Positions 26,073 to 35,102 of a stretch of DNA of 64,000 bases are shown piece by piece. Every line of letters starts with the position of its first letter. The stretch's first letter is position 1. The notes beneath the pieces are model-generated. The model saw nothing but the letters and a program-made list of their open reading frames with translations, made no database searches and was not told the DNA's origin. The DNA is from JANQRZ01 sp965214485 (GTDB taxonomy: Bacteria; Bacteroidota; Rhodothermia; Rhodothermales; JANQRZ01): contig CBDCBW010000010.1 of NCBI GenBank assembly GCA_965214485.1, positions 124,001-188,000 on the forward strand, written 5' to 3'. A program made the translations under genes and the position numbers.

Positions 26073-26213
26073 ATGTCCGAAACCGTTCCCCCGCCCGAGC
26101 GCAAAGCTACGACGTGGCTCAGGCGTCTGGGCGCGGCCGGGTTTCTCTTCTTCCTCGTCAAGGGGCTGCTCTGGCTGAGCCTTCCGGCGCTCCTCGTCTG
26201 GCTCGGCTGCTGA
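26073..26213 (+). CDS. Small single-helix membrane protein
   Basis: A 46-codon ORF with a charged N-terminus (ERKATTWLRRLG) and one hydrophobic helix (FLFFLVKGLLWLSLPALLVW) ending in LGC. The LRRLG-x-FLFFLxKGLLW pattern is one I associate with short conserved membrane proteins of many bacteria, though no function is known. It begins 59 nt from the divergent gamma-carbonic-anhydrase start and ends 32 nt before the next plus-strand gene, with codon use like the neighbours. Confidence 0.6.
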   Translation: MSETVPPPERKATTWLRRLGAAGFLFFLVKGLLWLSLPALLVWLGC

Positions 26214-26245
26214 CTCCTGCGCCCTCGTACGGCCCCTCTCCTCGC

Positions 26246-26524
26246 ATGGCCCACATCGACGTAGTCCGCGCTCACGCCCTCGGCCTCGCCGGAGCCCGCC
26301 GGGCCGCCGAGGAGGTTGCCGCCGAGCTTCGGGACGAGCTCCCGTTCCGCACGCACTGGGAGGGCGATACGCTCGTGGCCCGCGGCGCAGGCTTCGACGC
26401 GCAGTTCGTGGCCGACGACGAGGCGGTGCGCGTGCTGGTCAGGCTCGGCCTCGTGCTCCGCCCGATGCGCCGCAAGATTCACGGCGAGATCGAAGCCTAC
26501 CTCGACCGCTACATTCCGGCCTGA
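26246..26524 (+). CDS. Polyhydroxyalkanoic-acid-system family protein (PHA_gran_rgn)
   Basis: A 92-residue protein with the pattern of this family: an N-terminal helix with HALGLAGARRAAEEVAAELR, a central FRTHWEGDTLVARGAGFDAQF and a terminal VLVRLGLVLRPMRRKIHGEI helix. Members are linked to polyhydroxyalkanoate granules in some bacteria, but many occur without PHA synthase, and no pha gene is in this window. ATG 26246 gives the family length. Its 3' end is part of a 21-bp tandem duplication that includes the stop. Confidence 0.75.
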   Translation: MAHIDVVRAHALGLAGARRAAEEVAAELRDELPFRTHWEGDTLVARGAGFDAQFVADDEAVRVLVRLGLVLRPMRRKIHGEIEAYLDRYIPA

Positions 26525-26554
26525 GTCCGCCCCATTCCGGTCTGAGTCTGCCCC
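26513..26554. repeat. 21-bp tandem duplication across a stop codon
   Basis: Two copies of attccggcctgagtccgcc-type sequence (26513-26533 and 26534-26554) differ at two positions. The first contains the TGA of the upstream gene; the second is non-coding. Confidence 0.85.
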
Positions 26555-26607
26555 GCGCTGCTCAGCCTCTCTTCTCTCCCTTCTCTCCTCCATCCCCCAC
26601 GTCTCCG

Positions 26608-27285
26608 ATGCGCTCTCACGTCCTCCGCTTTCTCTACAACCGCGCCGTCGGGGGCCTCCCGGTCCTCGGCACGCCTGCCGAAACGGCGGGCCGCTTTCTC
26701 TCCGGCCCCGGCACGCTCGCCGAGCGCGCCGAGGAGATGAGCAAAACCCACGTCATGCTCTGCGCGAGCACCGGCTTCGTGCTCGGGCTGCCGGGCTTCC
26801 TGATGCTGCCGATCACGCTGCCGACCAACCTCGCGGGCGTGGCCCTCGTTCAGCTCCACCTCGCCGCCGCCACGGCCTTCATGGGCGGCCACGACCCGCA
26901 CGACAAGGCGGTGCGCGAGCGCGCCGTGGCGTGCCTGCTCGGGCGGGGCACCGAGGAGCCGACCGAGGAGGACGAGGCCGTCGAGGTGATCGACCGCTCG
27001 GCGGTGAAGCTGGCCGAGCGCGGGATCCGGTTCCTCGCCGAGGGCGCGGTCGGGCTGGCGACGCGGGCCGGGCGCTGGGGGGCGACGAAGGTGGTGACCC
27101 GGCAGCTTCCGCGCCGGAGCCTCCCGCTCGTCGGCGGCGTGCTCGGGGGGGCGTCGGACGCCTACAGCGCGGGCAAAGTCGCCGAGGCCGCGCGCCGGGC
27201 TTTTCTCGATGTCGAGCCGCCGCTCTCCCTCGTCGCCGAGATCGAGACGTCCGAGATCGAGGCGTCGGGCGACGGGGCCGGCTGA
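26608..27285 (+). CDS. EcsC family protein
   Basis: A 225-residue protein with an EcsC-like central region: hydrophobic VMLCASTGFVLGLPGFLMLP followed by ITLPTNLAGVALVQLHLAAA, and a Gly-rich LPLVGGVLGGASDAYSAGKV segment near the C-terminus. EcsC is encoded next to an ABC transporter in Bacillus, but its biochemical role is unknown. No such transporter is adjacent here. Two hydrophobic stretches suggest membrane association. It is followed 134 nt later by the histidine kinase gene. Confidence 0.8.
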   Translation: MRSHVLRFLYNRAVGGLPVLGTPAETAGRFLSGPGTLAERAEEMSKTHVMLCASTGFVLGLPGFLMLPITLPTNLAGVALVQLHLAAATAFMGGHDPHDKAVRERAVACLLGRGTEEPTEEDEAVEVIDRSAVKLAERGIRFLAEGAVGLATRAGRWGATKVVTRQLPRRSLPLVGGVLGGASDAYSAGKVAEAARRAFLDVEPPLSLVAEIETSEIEASGDGAG

Positions 27286-27419
27286 GCGAGCGTCGGCGCT
27301 CTCTTTGGTGGGAGACCGGCGTATGTTCGCGGAGGGTGCTATTTTTAATCGGCAGTGGCAGCCCCGGGTTCAGTCCGCCGGGGAGTCTCCCGATACCGCT
27401 GCCGACGCCCCGCCCCGCT

Positions 27420-29366
27420 ATGGCCGCATCCCCGCACCCCTTCGCGCAGCGCTCGGTGATCGAGCAGGCGCTCGTCAGCGTCTCGCACTTGCTGGTCTCC
27501 TCGAGCGAGGCCGACCTGCGCGAGGTGCTCCGCATTCTCGGCGAGGCGCTCGGCGCGGAGTGCGCTTACCTCGTCACCGTGCCCGACGAGAACCACGCCC
27601 TGACCGAGGCCGCGACGCCGCTCGGCACGATGACTCGGTGGCACCGCGACGGGGCCTCGAGCGAGCAGTCCCTCTTCGACGGAGACCGCGACGCGAGCAG
27701 CCCGACGCTGCGGCTCCTCGCCAACGCGCAGCACCACCCGGGCCGAGACGTCCACGTCCAGACCGGCTCCGACGGGAGCGAGTCGGCGGGGGTTGCCATT
27801 CCGCTGCTCTCGAAGCAGGACCGGTTCGTCGGCTACCTCGGCATCGAGCACGCAGCGCTGCCGGACCAAGCCCTGCGCGAGCACGGCCGGGTGCTCTCCG
27901 TCTTCGGCGACCTCCTCTCGGGCTACCTCAGCCGCCGCGACGCCGAGCGGGCCCTCTCGGAGAGCGAGGAGCGCTGGCGCAAGTTCGTCGAGTTCAACCC
28001 CGAGCCGATCCTCATCACCACCGCCGACACGATCCTCTACGCCAACGAAGCCTGCATGCGCCTCCTCGGCATCGACGAGCCAGAGGCCCTCCAGGACTAC
28101 GCGCTGCGCGACTTTCTCCCGGCCGACCAGGTCCACCTGATCGAGACGCAGCAGGCCATCGCCTCGGACCAGGCCCCCCTGGAGCACGACATCGTCCGGC
28201 TCGACGGCGAGGAGCGGGTCGTCGAGACCATCGCCGTGGCGGTGCGCTTCCAGGGCCTCGAGGCCGTGCAGATGGTGATGCGCGACCTCACCGACCGCAA
28301 GCGCAGCCAGGAGCGCTACCGCACGTTCGTCCAGACGATCTCCGAGGGGGTCTGGCGCATCGACATCGCTAAGCCGGTCTCCGCCCTGGCCTTCCCCACG
28401 CTCCAGGCCGATCAGATGCTCGAGCACGGCTACCTCGCCGAGTGCAACACGATGATGACCCGGCTCCTCGGCGCTTCCCGCACCGAAGCCGTCGTCGGCA
28501 AGCCGCTCCGGACGCTGGTGCCGGCCCTCGGCAGGGGCATGGTCGAGACCTTCGTCGAGAACGGCTACCGGCTCCACAACCACGAGGTGTCGTTTCAAGG
28601 GGCAGGCCGGTCCCCGCGCCACTTCTCGCTCAACGCCGTCGGCCGGATCGAGCGGGGTGCGCTGGTCCGCATCTGGGGAAGCTGCGTCGAGGTCACCGAG
28701 CGCGTCGAGATGGAGCGCCGCATGGTGGCCGTGCTCGAGGAGCAGCAGGAGCGCATCGGGCGCGACCTGCACGACAGCGTGGGGCAGCTCCTGACGGGGA
28801 TCCGGATGCTGAGCGAGAACCTCGGGACGCGCCACTTCAGCCCTGGGGAGGAGGGCTACGCCGCCATGCAGAAGGTGACCACCTTCGCCGAGGACGCCCT
28901 CCAGCGGGTGCGCGAAATCTGCCGGGGCCTGGTTCCGCCGCAGCTCTACCAGGAGGGCCTCGGGTCCGCGCTGCACGGGCTGTGCGCCACGCTCGATGTG
29001 CTCTCCGACGTCCGCTGCTCGTTCACCCAGCATGAAGAGACCGAGGTCGAGAGCTACGAGACGCAGCTCCAGCTCTACCGGATCGCGCAGGAGGCCGCCA
29101 ACAACGCCCTCAAGCACGCCGAGCCGGAGCACATCTGGCTTCGCCTCACGCGCGAGAACGGGTTCGTCACCCTCGAAGTAGAGGACGACGGACGAGGCTT
29201 CGAGGAGGAGCAGCACACCGGACGCTCCCTGGGGCTGTACAGCATGCGCCGCCGGGCGAGCAGCATCCGGGCTACGCTCGTCATCGACTCCGAGATCGAG
29301 GTTGGGACGCTGGTAAAGGTGGTGCTTCCGGCGAAGGAACCGGCGCAGGAGACGGCCGAGGTGTAG
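27420..29366 (+). CDS. GAF-PAS-PAS sensor histidine kinase (NarL/DegS-type HisKA_3)
   Basis: A 648-residue cytoplasmic sensor kinase. A GAF-like domain (about 15-180) precedes a PAS domain (about 185-300, WRKFVEFNPEPILITTADT, DRKRSQERY) and a second PAS-like domain (about 300-430). Next come a HisKA_3 dimerisation domain with the phospho-acceptor His451 in GRDLHDSVGQLLTGIRML and a HATPase_c domain with QEAANNALKHAEP (N box), VEDDGRGF and GLYSMRRRA. No transmembrane helix is seen. ATG 27420 is used because the GAF region begins right after it. It lies upstream of two NarL-type regulators, one or both probably its partners. Confidence 0.93.
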   Translation: MAASPHPFAQRSVIEQALVSVSHLLVSSSEADLREVLRILGEALGAECAYLVTVPDENHALTEAATPLGTMTRWHRDGASSEQSLFDGDRDASSPTLRLLANAQHHPGRDVHVQTGSDGSESAGVAIPLLSKQDRFVGYLGIEHAALPDQALREHGRVLSVFGDLLSGYLSRRDAERALSESEERWRKFVEFNPEPILITTADTILYANEACMRLLGIDEPEALQDYALRDFLPADQVHLIETQQAIASDQAPLEHDIVRLDGEERVVETIAVAVRFQGLEAVQMVMRDLTDRKRSQERYRTFVQTISEGVWRIDIAKPVSALAFPTLQADQMLEHGYLAECNTMMTRLLGASRTEAVVGKPLRTLVPALGRGMVETFVENGYRLHNHEVSFQGAGRSPRHFSLNAVGRIERGALVRIWGSCVEVTERVEMERRMVAVLEEQQERIGRDLHDSVGQLLTGIRMLSENLGTRHFSPGEEGYAAMQKVTTFAEDALQRVREICRGLVPPQLYQEGLGSALHGLCATLDVLSDVRCSFTQHEETEVESYETQLQLYRIAQEAANNALKHAEPEHIWLRLTRENGFVTLEVEDDGRGFEEEQHTGRSLGLYSMRRRASSIRATLVIDSEIEVGTLVKVVLPAKEPAQETAEV

Positions 29367-29543
29367 TCCTATCCCGCTGTGCTCTATATTAACGGCACGT
29401 TAGCGGCGCGCACCCGTGGTCTAGCGCTGTACGTCTCGCTTTGCTATAGCGGACGGGCACGGTTCTTGGCGGAGAGGCCCTCGAGCGGACTTCCTCCTTC
29501 CACCAACTAGGACCGTGCCCCGCCAGCGCCCCAAGATAACGGC

Positions 29544-30263
29544 ATGAACTCGAGCCCCTCTCCAGCCTCCCCGGACACTCCCGCCGCCTCGGCCCCGATC
29601 CGCGTCGTCGTCGTCGACGACCACCCGGCCATCCGCGAGGCCATCGCCGACACCATCCGCGCCCAGCCCGGACTCGAACTCTGCGGCGTCGCCGGCAGCG
29701 CCACCGACGCCTTCGACCTCGTGCGCGAGACCCAGCCCGACGTCGCCGTCATCGACATCTCGCTCGGCGACGCCCACGGCCTCGACCTGGTGCAGAACCT
29801 CCGCGCCCAGCACCGCTCGCTCGAGGTCGTCGTCTTCTCGATGTACGACGAGGAGGTCTACGCCGAGCGCGCCATCCGCGCCGGTGCCCGGGGCTACGTC
29901 ATGAAGAGCGAGCCGACCCAGAGCGTCGCCGAGGCGATCCGGTGCGCGGCCTCGGGCGAGATCTACCTCAACCGCCGCGCCGCCAGCCGGATCCTGTCGA
30001 AGGTCGCCGCCGGGCACACCGGTGCCGGGCGCACCGGCGAGGCGGCGCCGGGGCTCGAGGACCTGACGGACCGGGAGATGGCGGTCTTCCAGATGCTCGG
30101 GCAGGGTCGCCCGACCGAGGAGATCGCCGAGCGGCTGAACCTGAGCCGCAAGACGGTCGAGACCTACCGGCGGCGGGCGAAGGAGAAGCTGGGCTTCGAG
30201 ACGGTGACCGAACTCCTCCAGTTCGCCATACGGTGGACCTACGCCCAGGGCAACGGCCCCTAG
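29544..30263 (+). CDS. NarL/FixJ-type response regulator, copy 1
   Basis: A 239-residue regulator with a receiver domain (VVVVDDHPAIREAIADTIRA, phospho-acceptor Asp71 in VAVIDISLGDAHG, FSMYDEEVYAERAI, YVMKSEPTQSV) and a LuxR-type HTH (about 170-235, LTDREMAVFQMLGQGRPTEE, LNLSRKTVETYRRRAKEKLG). It lies 177 nt after the histidine kinase. It is identical to the regulator at 30897 from 29612 to 30236, including all silent positions. The two differ only in the first about 23 residues and the last about ten. Confidence 0.95.
   Translation: MNSSPSPASPDTPAASAPIRVVVVDDHPAIREAIADTIRAQPGLELCGVAGSATDAFDLVRETQPDVAVIDISLGDAHGLDLVQNLRAQHRSLEVVVFSMYDEEVYAERAIRAGARGYVMKSEPTQSVAEAIRCAASGEIYLNRRAASRILSKVAAGHTGAGRTGEAAPGLEDLTDREMAVFQMLGQGRPTEEIAERLNLSRKTVETYRRRAKEKLGFETVTELLQFAIRWTYAQGNGP
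29612..30236. repeat. 625-nt perfect direct repeat (second copy 30962-31586)
   Basis: Line-by-line comparison shows no difference between 29612-30236 and 30962-31586 (offset 1350). The repeat starts within the receiver's first strand and ends nine codons before one stop and twelve before the other. Flanking sequence is unrelated, so only the coding module was copied or converted. Confidence 0.95.
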
Positions 30264-30896
30264 TGTCGCGGTCTCGCTCGTGCGCGGCCCCCCGGCCGTC
30301 AGCCCCTCGCTGTGCTCAACGGTCCGACGGCCCCTCCCCACAGCGTAGGGAGAAGTGTTTGGAGTGCCCGTTTGCTCGGAGCGGAGCGATGGCAGCGGAA
30401 GCGGGGGCCAGCCTGCGAGCAACGGTCTTCCGCTGTGGCAGTGCGGCGGGGCGGCTCTGCGGTCCTGGGCGTGAAGAACCCCTCGACTTCGGCCTACGGG
30501 ACACGTCCTACGGCCCCCGCCCAGGATGACGGGACAAGGGGAGGCCATCGCGGCGCGCGGCTCCGTCTCCCGAGCCGGCACGCGGGCGAGGCGACCGAGG
30601 CGCTTCCGACGCGATGACCGGTGAGTGTCCCGGAAAGGACCAGGGTGAGCTTGCCCCGGCACCGATCCCTCTTTTCGGCGCAGCGCGGGGGGTACAGAAG
30701 CACTAGGCGGGATGCGCCCAAACTACCCCCTTGCATGTGCTAAAACTCAAGGGTTTCCTACCGCCCCAGCGGGTACTTTTAGATTGCCCTTCCTGCTGGT
30801 CCACGCCTCCGACCCTCTCCGCCTAACCGCCCCGGCTTCGTGTTCGCTTCCTTCTTCCCGGTCGCTGACCATGTGCCCCCCGAGGCCACCCGGATC
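30264..30896. other. Intergenic region between the two regulators
   Basis: The 633 bp hold a member of the dispersed repeat family (30325-30370) and a less GC-rich stretch before the second regulator (30720-30790, with gctaaaactcaagggtttcc and cgggtacttttagattgccc) that may hold its promoter. The open frames here are low-complexity and not credible genes. The region has no similarity to the HK-regulator gap, so copy 2 is probably controlled independently. Confidence 0.5.
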
Positions 30897-31622
30897 ATGC
30901 CCGTCCCTTCTCTCCATTCCGCCGCCACGGCCGCGAAGCGGGCCCCGATCCGCGTCATCGCCGTCGACGACCACCCGGCCATCCGCGAGGCCATCGCCGA
31001 CACCATCCGCGCCCAGCCCGGACTCGAACTCTGCGGCGTCGCCGGCAGCGCCACCGACGCCTTCGACCTCGTGCGCGAGACCCAGCCCGACGTCGCCGTC
31101 ATCGACATCTCGCTCGGCGACGCCCACGGCCTCGACCTGGTGCAGAACCTCCGCGCCCAGCACCGCTCGCTCGAGGTCGTCGTCTTCTCGATGTACGACG
31201 AGGAGGTCTACGCCGAGCGCGCCATCCGCGCCGGTGCCCGGGGCTACGTCATGAAGAGCGAGCCGACCCAGAGCGTCGCCGAGGCGATCCGGTGCGCGGC
31301 CTCGGGCGAGATCTACCTCAACCGCCGCGCCGCCAGCCGGATCCTGTCGAAGGTCGCCGCCGGGCACACCGGTGCCGGGCGCACCGGCGAGGCGGCGCCG
31401 GGGCTCGAGGACCTGACGGACCGGGAGATGGCGGTCTTCCAGATGCTCGGGCAGGGTCGCCCGACCGAGGAGATCGCCGAGCGGCTGAACCTGAGCCGCA
31501 AGACGGTCGAGACCTACCGGCGGCGGGCGAAGGAGAAGCTGGGCTTCGAGACGGTGACCGAACTCCTCCAGTTCGCCATACGGTGGGAGCAGAGCCAGAC
31601 CAGCCCGCGCTCGGACTCGTAG
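30897..31622 (+). CDS. NarL/FixJ-type response regulator, copy 2
   Basis: A 241-residue near-duplicate of the regulator at 29544, with the same receiver (phospho-acceptor Asp70) and LuxR-type HTH. The unique parts are an N-terminus MPVPSLHSAATAAKRAPIRV and a C-terminus WEQSQTSPRSDS. ATG 30897 is preferred because it gives the same N-terminal length as copy 1; an in-frame GTG at 30840 is possible. Because the DNA-binding helices are identical, both copies should bind the same operators. It may serve the same kinase or give a separately expressed version. Confidence 0.94.
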   Translation: MPVPSLHSAATAAKRAPIRVIAVDDHPAIREAIADTIRAQPGLELCGVAGSATDAFDLVRETQPDVAVIDISLGDAHGLDLVQNLRAQHRSLEVVVFSMYDEEVYAERAIRAGARGYVMKSEPTQSVAEAIRCAASGEIYLNRRAASRILSKVAAGHTGAGRTGEAAPGLEDLTDREMAVFQMLGQGRPTEEIAERLNLSRKTVETYRRRAKEKLGFETVTELLQFAIRWEQSQTSPRSDS

Positions 31623-31696
31623 TCCGGCCAAGACTCGCCGTGCCGCAGAGCCGGCGCAGAGCCGGCGCGGAGCCTGTGCACCGCCGGGGCTCCGGG

Positions 31697-32824
31697 CTAG
31701 TCGGTCTCGGGGAGGTAGAGCTCTGCCGTCCGGCGCGCGGCGGAGTAGGCCCCGTACCGCAGCCCGCCTGCGACGCCGTCCTGCGCCAGCACGTTGAGCC
31801 GCACCCGGTCCCAGTACGGCTCGACCTTCATGTGAGCCTGTTTCGGAAGCCGCTCCAGCAGGTCGTGCCCCAGCGTTCTCACGCGGTGGTCGCGGCGGAT
31901 GTCGTCCCGGACGTGCTTCGGCAGCGGAGCCGCCAGGAGGTCAGCGGCGAGCAACAGGCCGAGCCGGAGGATGCGGCGGCTGCGCATCGCGCCCATCCGG
32001 TCGTAGACGGCGTGCCAGTCCAGGCCGGGGTAGGCGCGGACGAGCTCGGCGACGTCGCAGATGTACTTGAACCGGTCCCACCGATTCTTCAGGCCGTGGT
32101 AGCACAGCACCTGGAGGAGGTCCTCCGTGCCCAGCGTGCGCACGTCGCGCCCGGCGATGGGCACCGTCACCGAGCGCGCGAGGAGGGCGTCGAAGCTCTC
32201 CGAGTACCGGTAGCCCGGCGGCATTATGGCCGTGTGCACGTCGATGAAAGCCTGCGCTTCGCCGAGGCTGTGGATGCGCCGCCAGAACGTGTATTGGCCG
32301 TTGAGGTAGAGATAGCTCGCCTTCCGAAACGGGGTCAGCGGCTTGGACCCGTAGCCTTCGCGGGCCAGCATCCGGTCGAGCCGGTCGAAGTCCTCGCGCC
32401 GGACGACCAGGTCGATGTCGACGAACGGGCGGGCGGCGATGCCTCCGTAGACGCTCTGCGCAAGCACGGCCCCTTTGACGGCGAGCGTCGGGAAGGCCTC
32501 GCGCTCGAACACCTCGGACAGGCGCCCGAGCTCCTGCATCAGGATGAGGCTGTGGGCCGAGCGCGCCCCGACGACCCCGCGCAGCCACGTCATGTGCGGC
32601 TCCGAGAGGAGGGCGTCGTCCATCTCGCGCAGGTGGCAGTAGAGGAGCGGCTGCACGCCGTGGTAGCCGGCCAGCGTGACGAGGTAGCCCCACTGCAGAT
32701 CGTCGTCGCGGAGGTGGTGCGCGACCTGTTCGGCATGGGACGGCTCGAGCTCCGTCCGGCAGCAGAGCCGCATGATGTTGTATTCGGGGCGGGAGCCGGC
32801 CTCGTCGGGGTGAATCGTAGCCAT
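31697..32824 (-). CDS. Nucleotidyltransferase family protein (NTP_transf_5-like), lasso-cluster associated
   Basis: A 375-residue protein of the uncharacterised nucleotidyltransferase family often found in lasso-peptide and other RiPP clusters. The signature is AVKGAVLAQSVYGGIAARPF followed at once by VDIDLVV, the Pol-beta-like GG/G-S...DxD active site. It is followed by DFDRLDRMLAREGY, IDVHTAIMP and LLQVLCYHGLKNRWDRFKYI. Start 32824 is the first ATG before conserved sequence; an in-frame ATG at 32887 would add a duplicated HPSDD segment encoded by a 15-bp direct repeat (32835-32849 and 32871-32885). It is the most distal gene of the cluster and may modify the peptide, but this is inference. 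Confidence 0.8.
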   Translation of the reverse strand: MATIHPDEAGSRPEYNIMRLCCRTELEPSHAEQVAHHLRDDDLQWGYLVTLAGYHGVQPLLYCHLREMDDALLSEPHMTWLRGVVGARSAHSLILMQELGRLSEVFEREAFPTLAVKGAVLAQSVYGGIAARPFVDIDLVVRREDFDRLDRMLAREGYGSKPLTPFRKASYLYLNGQYTFWRRIHSLGEAQAFIDVHTAIMPPGYRYSESFDALLARSVTVPIAGRDVRTLGTEDLLQVLCYHGLKNRWDRFKYICDVAELVRAYPGLDWHAVYDRMGAMRSRRILRLGLLLAADLLAAPLPKHVRDDIRRDHRVRTLGHDLLERLPKQAHMKVEPYWDRVRLNVLAQDGVAGGLRYGAYSAARRTAELYLPETD

Positions 32825-33054
32825 CAATCTCTCGTCATCAGAAGGGTGCCTCTTGTCCTCGGACCTCGTGTCATCAGAAGGGTGCACGTCAATAATTCAG
32901 AACACACCGGTAGGCCTGACCGGGGCACAGCCGCCGCCGGAGGCATCGCGCGGCGAGCAGAGAGGCTGAGCGCGAGAAGGGGGTTCCGGCAGCGGGCGTC
33001 GGGGCAGTAAGATATCGCATGTTGTCCAACTTGCCTAAGGCTCCGCCAGCGCGC

Positions 33055-34191
33055 TCAGGGCTCGGACGGCCTCCGTGCAGCCTGAGCCGATGGCTTCAGC
33101 ACCAGCTCGGCGATGACCGCCCGGTGGTCGGAAACCAGGTCGGGGTCCACGCGCGCGCGCCGGACCACCCAGTCGTCGCTGGCGAGCACGTAGTCGATGC
33201 GGACGAGGGGTAGGCCCGCCGGGAACGTCCCGCCCCAGCCCGTCCCGGCCTCGTCGAAGGCGTCCCGAAAGCCGTGCGCGAGGTGGGTGTAGGCCCAGTT
33301 CCGCGGCGTGCTGTTGAAGTCGCCGCACACGAGGAACGGGTGGGGCTCCGCGTCGAGCATCGCGCGTAGCTGGCGGGCCTGCTCGGCCCGGACCTCGAAG
33401 TCGCGGCCGTAGGCGTGGAAGGCATCGAGCCAGGCGCGCGGCGAGAACCGCTGGTCCTCCCGCCGCCACGGGCGCTGGCTGCTGAACGAGTGGAGGTGCA
33501 CGTTGTAGACCATGATGGTCCGGCCCTGCCACCGGTAGGCGCGGCGCGTGATGCCGCCGGAGCTCCACAGCCCCTCCGGGGGGTTGCCCCGCACCAACTC
33601 GCTTCGCCCCACCGCCTCGATGCGCGAGAAGAGGGGCCGCGAGAACATGAAGTCCTTGCCGCCATCGGGCCGCGACATCTCGTAGGCTTTGTCCTTGAGC
33701 AGCGGGCCGAGCAGCGGCGCGCCCCAGGTCACGCCGGTGTCGCGGAGCAGGCGGATCGAGAACTCCTGGAGCGCGATGAGGTGGGGGCGGTCGCGCGCCA
33801 GCACGTTGGCGAGGACGTGCTGCTTGCCGCCGCCGTCCTTGCCTGCGTTGAACGTCATCACCGTGAGGCCGGGCGCGTCGGCGGCGGCGGTCGCGGGGTC
33901 AGCGCTGGCGTTCAGCTCCGGCATGAGCACGGTGGCGAGGCAGAGGAGGAGGTGAAGCGCAGCGAGAGCCCAGCGCCGCTTCACGATGAGACCGACGGCT
34001 ACGAGCGCCGCCGCGACGAGAACAAGCGTGCCGAAGATGGCGACGACCTGGAGGCCCCAGAGCTGCTCCGGCGGCACGAAGGGGGCCGCGTTCGCCGCCG
34101 CGAGGAGGCCGACGAGCGCGGCGTCTGCCCCCCAGAGAAGCCATCGCCCCCTCCGGGACGGCGGGCGCTTCGGAACCGCTTCGGTCGTCAT
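33055..34191 (-). CDS. Membrane-anchored endonuclease/exonuclease/phosphatase-family protein
   Basis: A 378-residue protein with three N-terminal membrane helices (within residues 15-90), then an EEP catalytic domain: VMTFNAGKDGG, LIALQEF (metal-binding Glu), VYNVHLHSF, FLVCGDFNSTP (catalytic Asp/Asn), RIDYVLASDDW and SDHRAVIAEL (catalytic Asp-His). The catalytic domain is probably outside the cytoplasm. Such proteins cleave phosphodiesters (nucleic acid, phospholipid or inositol phosphates). The start ATG overlaps the stop of the upstream gene by 4 nt, so it belongs to the lasso-cluster transcript. Its role there is unknown. Confidence 0.87.
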   Translation of the reverse strand: MTTEAVPKRPPSRRGRWLLWGADAALVGLLAAANAAPFVPPEQLWGLQVVAIFGTLVLVAAALVAVGLIVKRRWALAALHLLLCLATVLMPELNASADPATAAADAPGLTVMTFNAGKDGGGKQHVLANVLARDRPHLIALQEFSIRLLRDTGVTWGAPLLGPLLKDKAYEMSRPDGGKDFMFSRPLFSRIEAVGRSELVRGNPPEGLWSSGGITRRAYRWQGRTIMVYNVHLHSFSSQRPWRREDQRFSPRAWLDAFHAYGRDFEVRAEQARQLRAMLDAEPHPFLVCGDFNSTPRNWAYTHLAHGFRDAFDEAGTGWGGTFPAGLPLVRIDYVLASDDWVVRRARVDPDLVSDHRAVIAELVLKPSAQAARRPSEP

Positions 34192-35096
34192 GCCGGAATG
34201 TAGAACCGCATCAGGACGAGGACGAAGGCGGCCACGTAGAGCGCCGGGGCGTACCGGAAGGTCTCACGCTCGCACTGCATGATCCCCATCGCCACGATGA
34301 GCCACGCGAAGTACAGGATCGGCGCGACGACGTAGGTCGAGAAGACGAACGCCAGCAGCACCGCGTCGCGCCACTTCGCCAGCCAGAACCTCCTCGGGAG
34401 CAGAAAGGCCACGGCCACGGCTCCCTCGATGGCGAGCGTCCACCACGTCATCAGCGCGGCGAGCCAGCGCGCCTCCGCCGCCAACGGCACCGCGAGCGCC
34501 CCCGCCGGATCGCCGAAGGCGGTGTAGACCACCCGCTCAAGGCGCGCCCGCGCCAGCACCCCGGCGTCGAGCCCGACGAGGTGCTCGGCGAACAGCCCGA
34601 AGCGCGTGTCCTGAAGCAGGAAGTAGTTGAAGAACGCGCCGCTCACGTAGTCCGGCGAGAGCACCTTCCACAGCGTGGCGAACAGGAAGCACAGCCCGAT
34701 GAGCACGCGGGCGTTCACCCGCACCGCCTTCAACGGCTCCACCGCGAGGAGCGAGACGCCGAGGCCGAGGCACCAGTAGAGCTTGAGGAAGTCGTGGTTG
34801 TTCTGCTGGTGCCACGTCTGCCAATAGGCGAGCACGAGCACCCCCACGAGCCCGAGCCACAGCAGCGGGTTGCGCATGAGCGGCCGGAGCACGAGCGCCG
34901 TCACCGTGAGCGTGGTGAGGCCGAGCTGGATGTGCCACGCCGGCTCGTGCAGCGAGAGCACGATCATCACGAGCGTCATCGCCGCCCCGAGCTCGAACAG
35001 GTCGGCCCCGAGGAGCGCATCGACGGGCCGGCGGGCGAGCGTACGCAGCCGGCTCGGTGGTCGAGGGTGCACAGGGGAGAGGGGGGCGGAGTCCAT
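34188..35096 (-). CDS. Polytopic membrane protein, HTTM-like (VKGC-related)
   Basis: A 302-residue protein with about seven to eight hydrophobic helices, including LGAAMTLVMIVLSLHEPAWH, PLLWLGLVGVLVLAYW, ARVLIGLCFLFATLWKVLSP and LLAFVFSTYVVAPILYFAWL. The pattern FLFATLWKVLSPDYVSGAFF resembles the horizontally transferred transmembrane (HTTM) family related to vitamin-K-dependent gamma-carboxylase. Assignment is tentative. It is encoded between the 202-residue protein and the EEP protein with 6-nt spacing and a 4-nt overlap, so it is cotranscribed with the lasso exporter. Confidence 0.6.
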   Translation of the reverse strand: MDSAPLSPVHPRPPSRLRTLARRPVDALLGADLFELGAAMTLVMIVLSLHEPAWHIQLGLTTLTVTALVLRPLMRNPLLWLGLVGVLVLAYWQTWHQQNNHDFLKLYWCLGLGVSLLAVEPLKAVRVNARVLIGLCFLFATLWKVLSPDYVSGAFFNYFLLQDTRFGLFAEHLVGLDAGVLARARLERVVYTAFGDPAGALAVPLAAEARWLAALMTWWTLAIEGAVAVAFLLPRRFWLAKWRDAVLLAFVFSTYVVAPILYFAWLIVAMGIMQCERETFRYAPALYVAAFVLVLMRFYIPA

Positions 35097-35102
35097 AGGG
35101 TG

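Noticed and set aside
30264..30896. Riboswitch or ncRNA between the two response regulators
   Set aside because: The region has some GC-rich inverted segments, but I could not match it to any known RNA class by eye.
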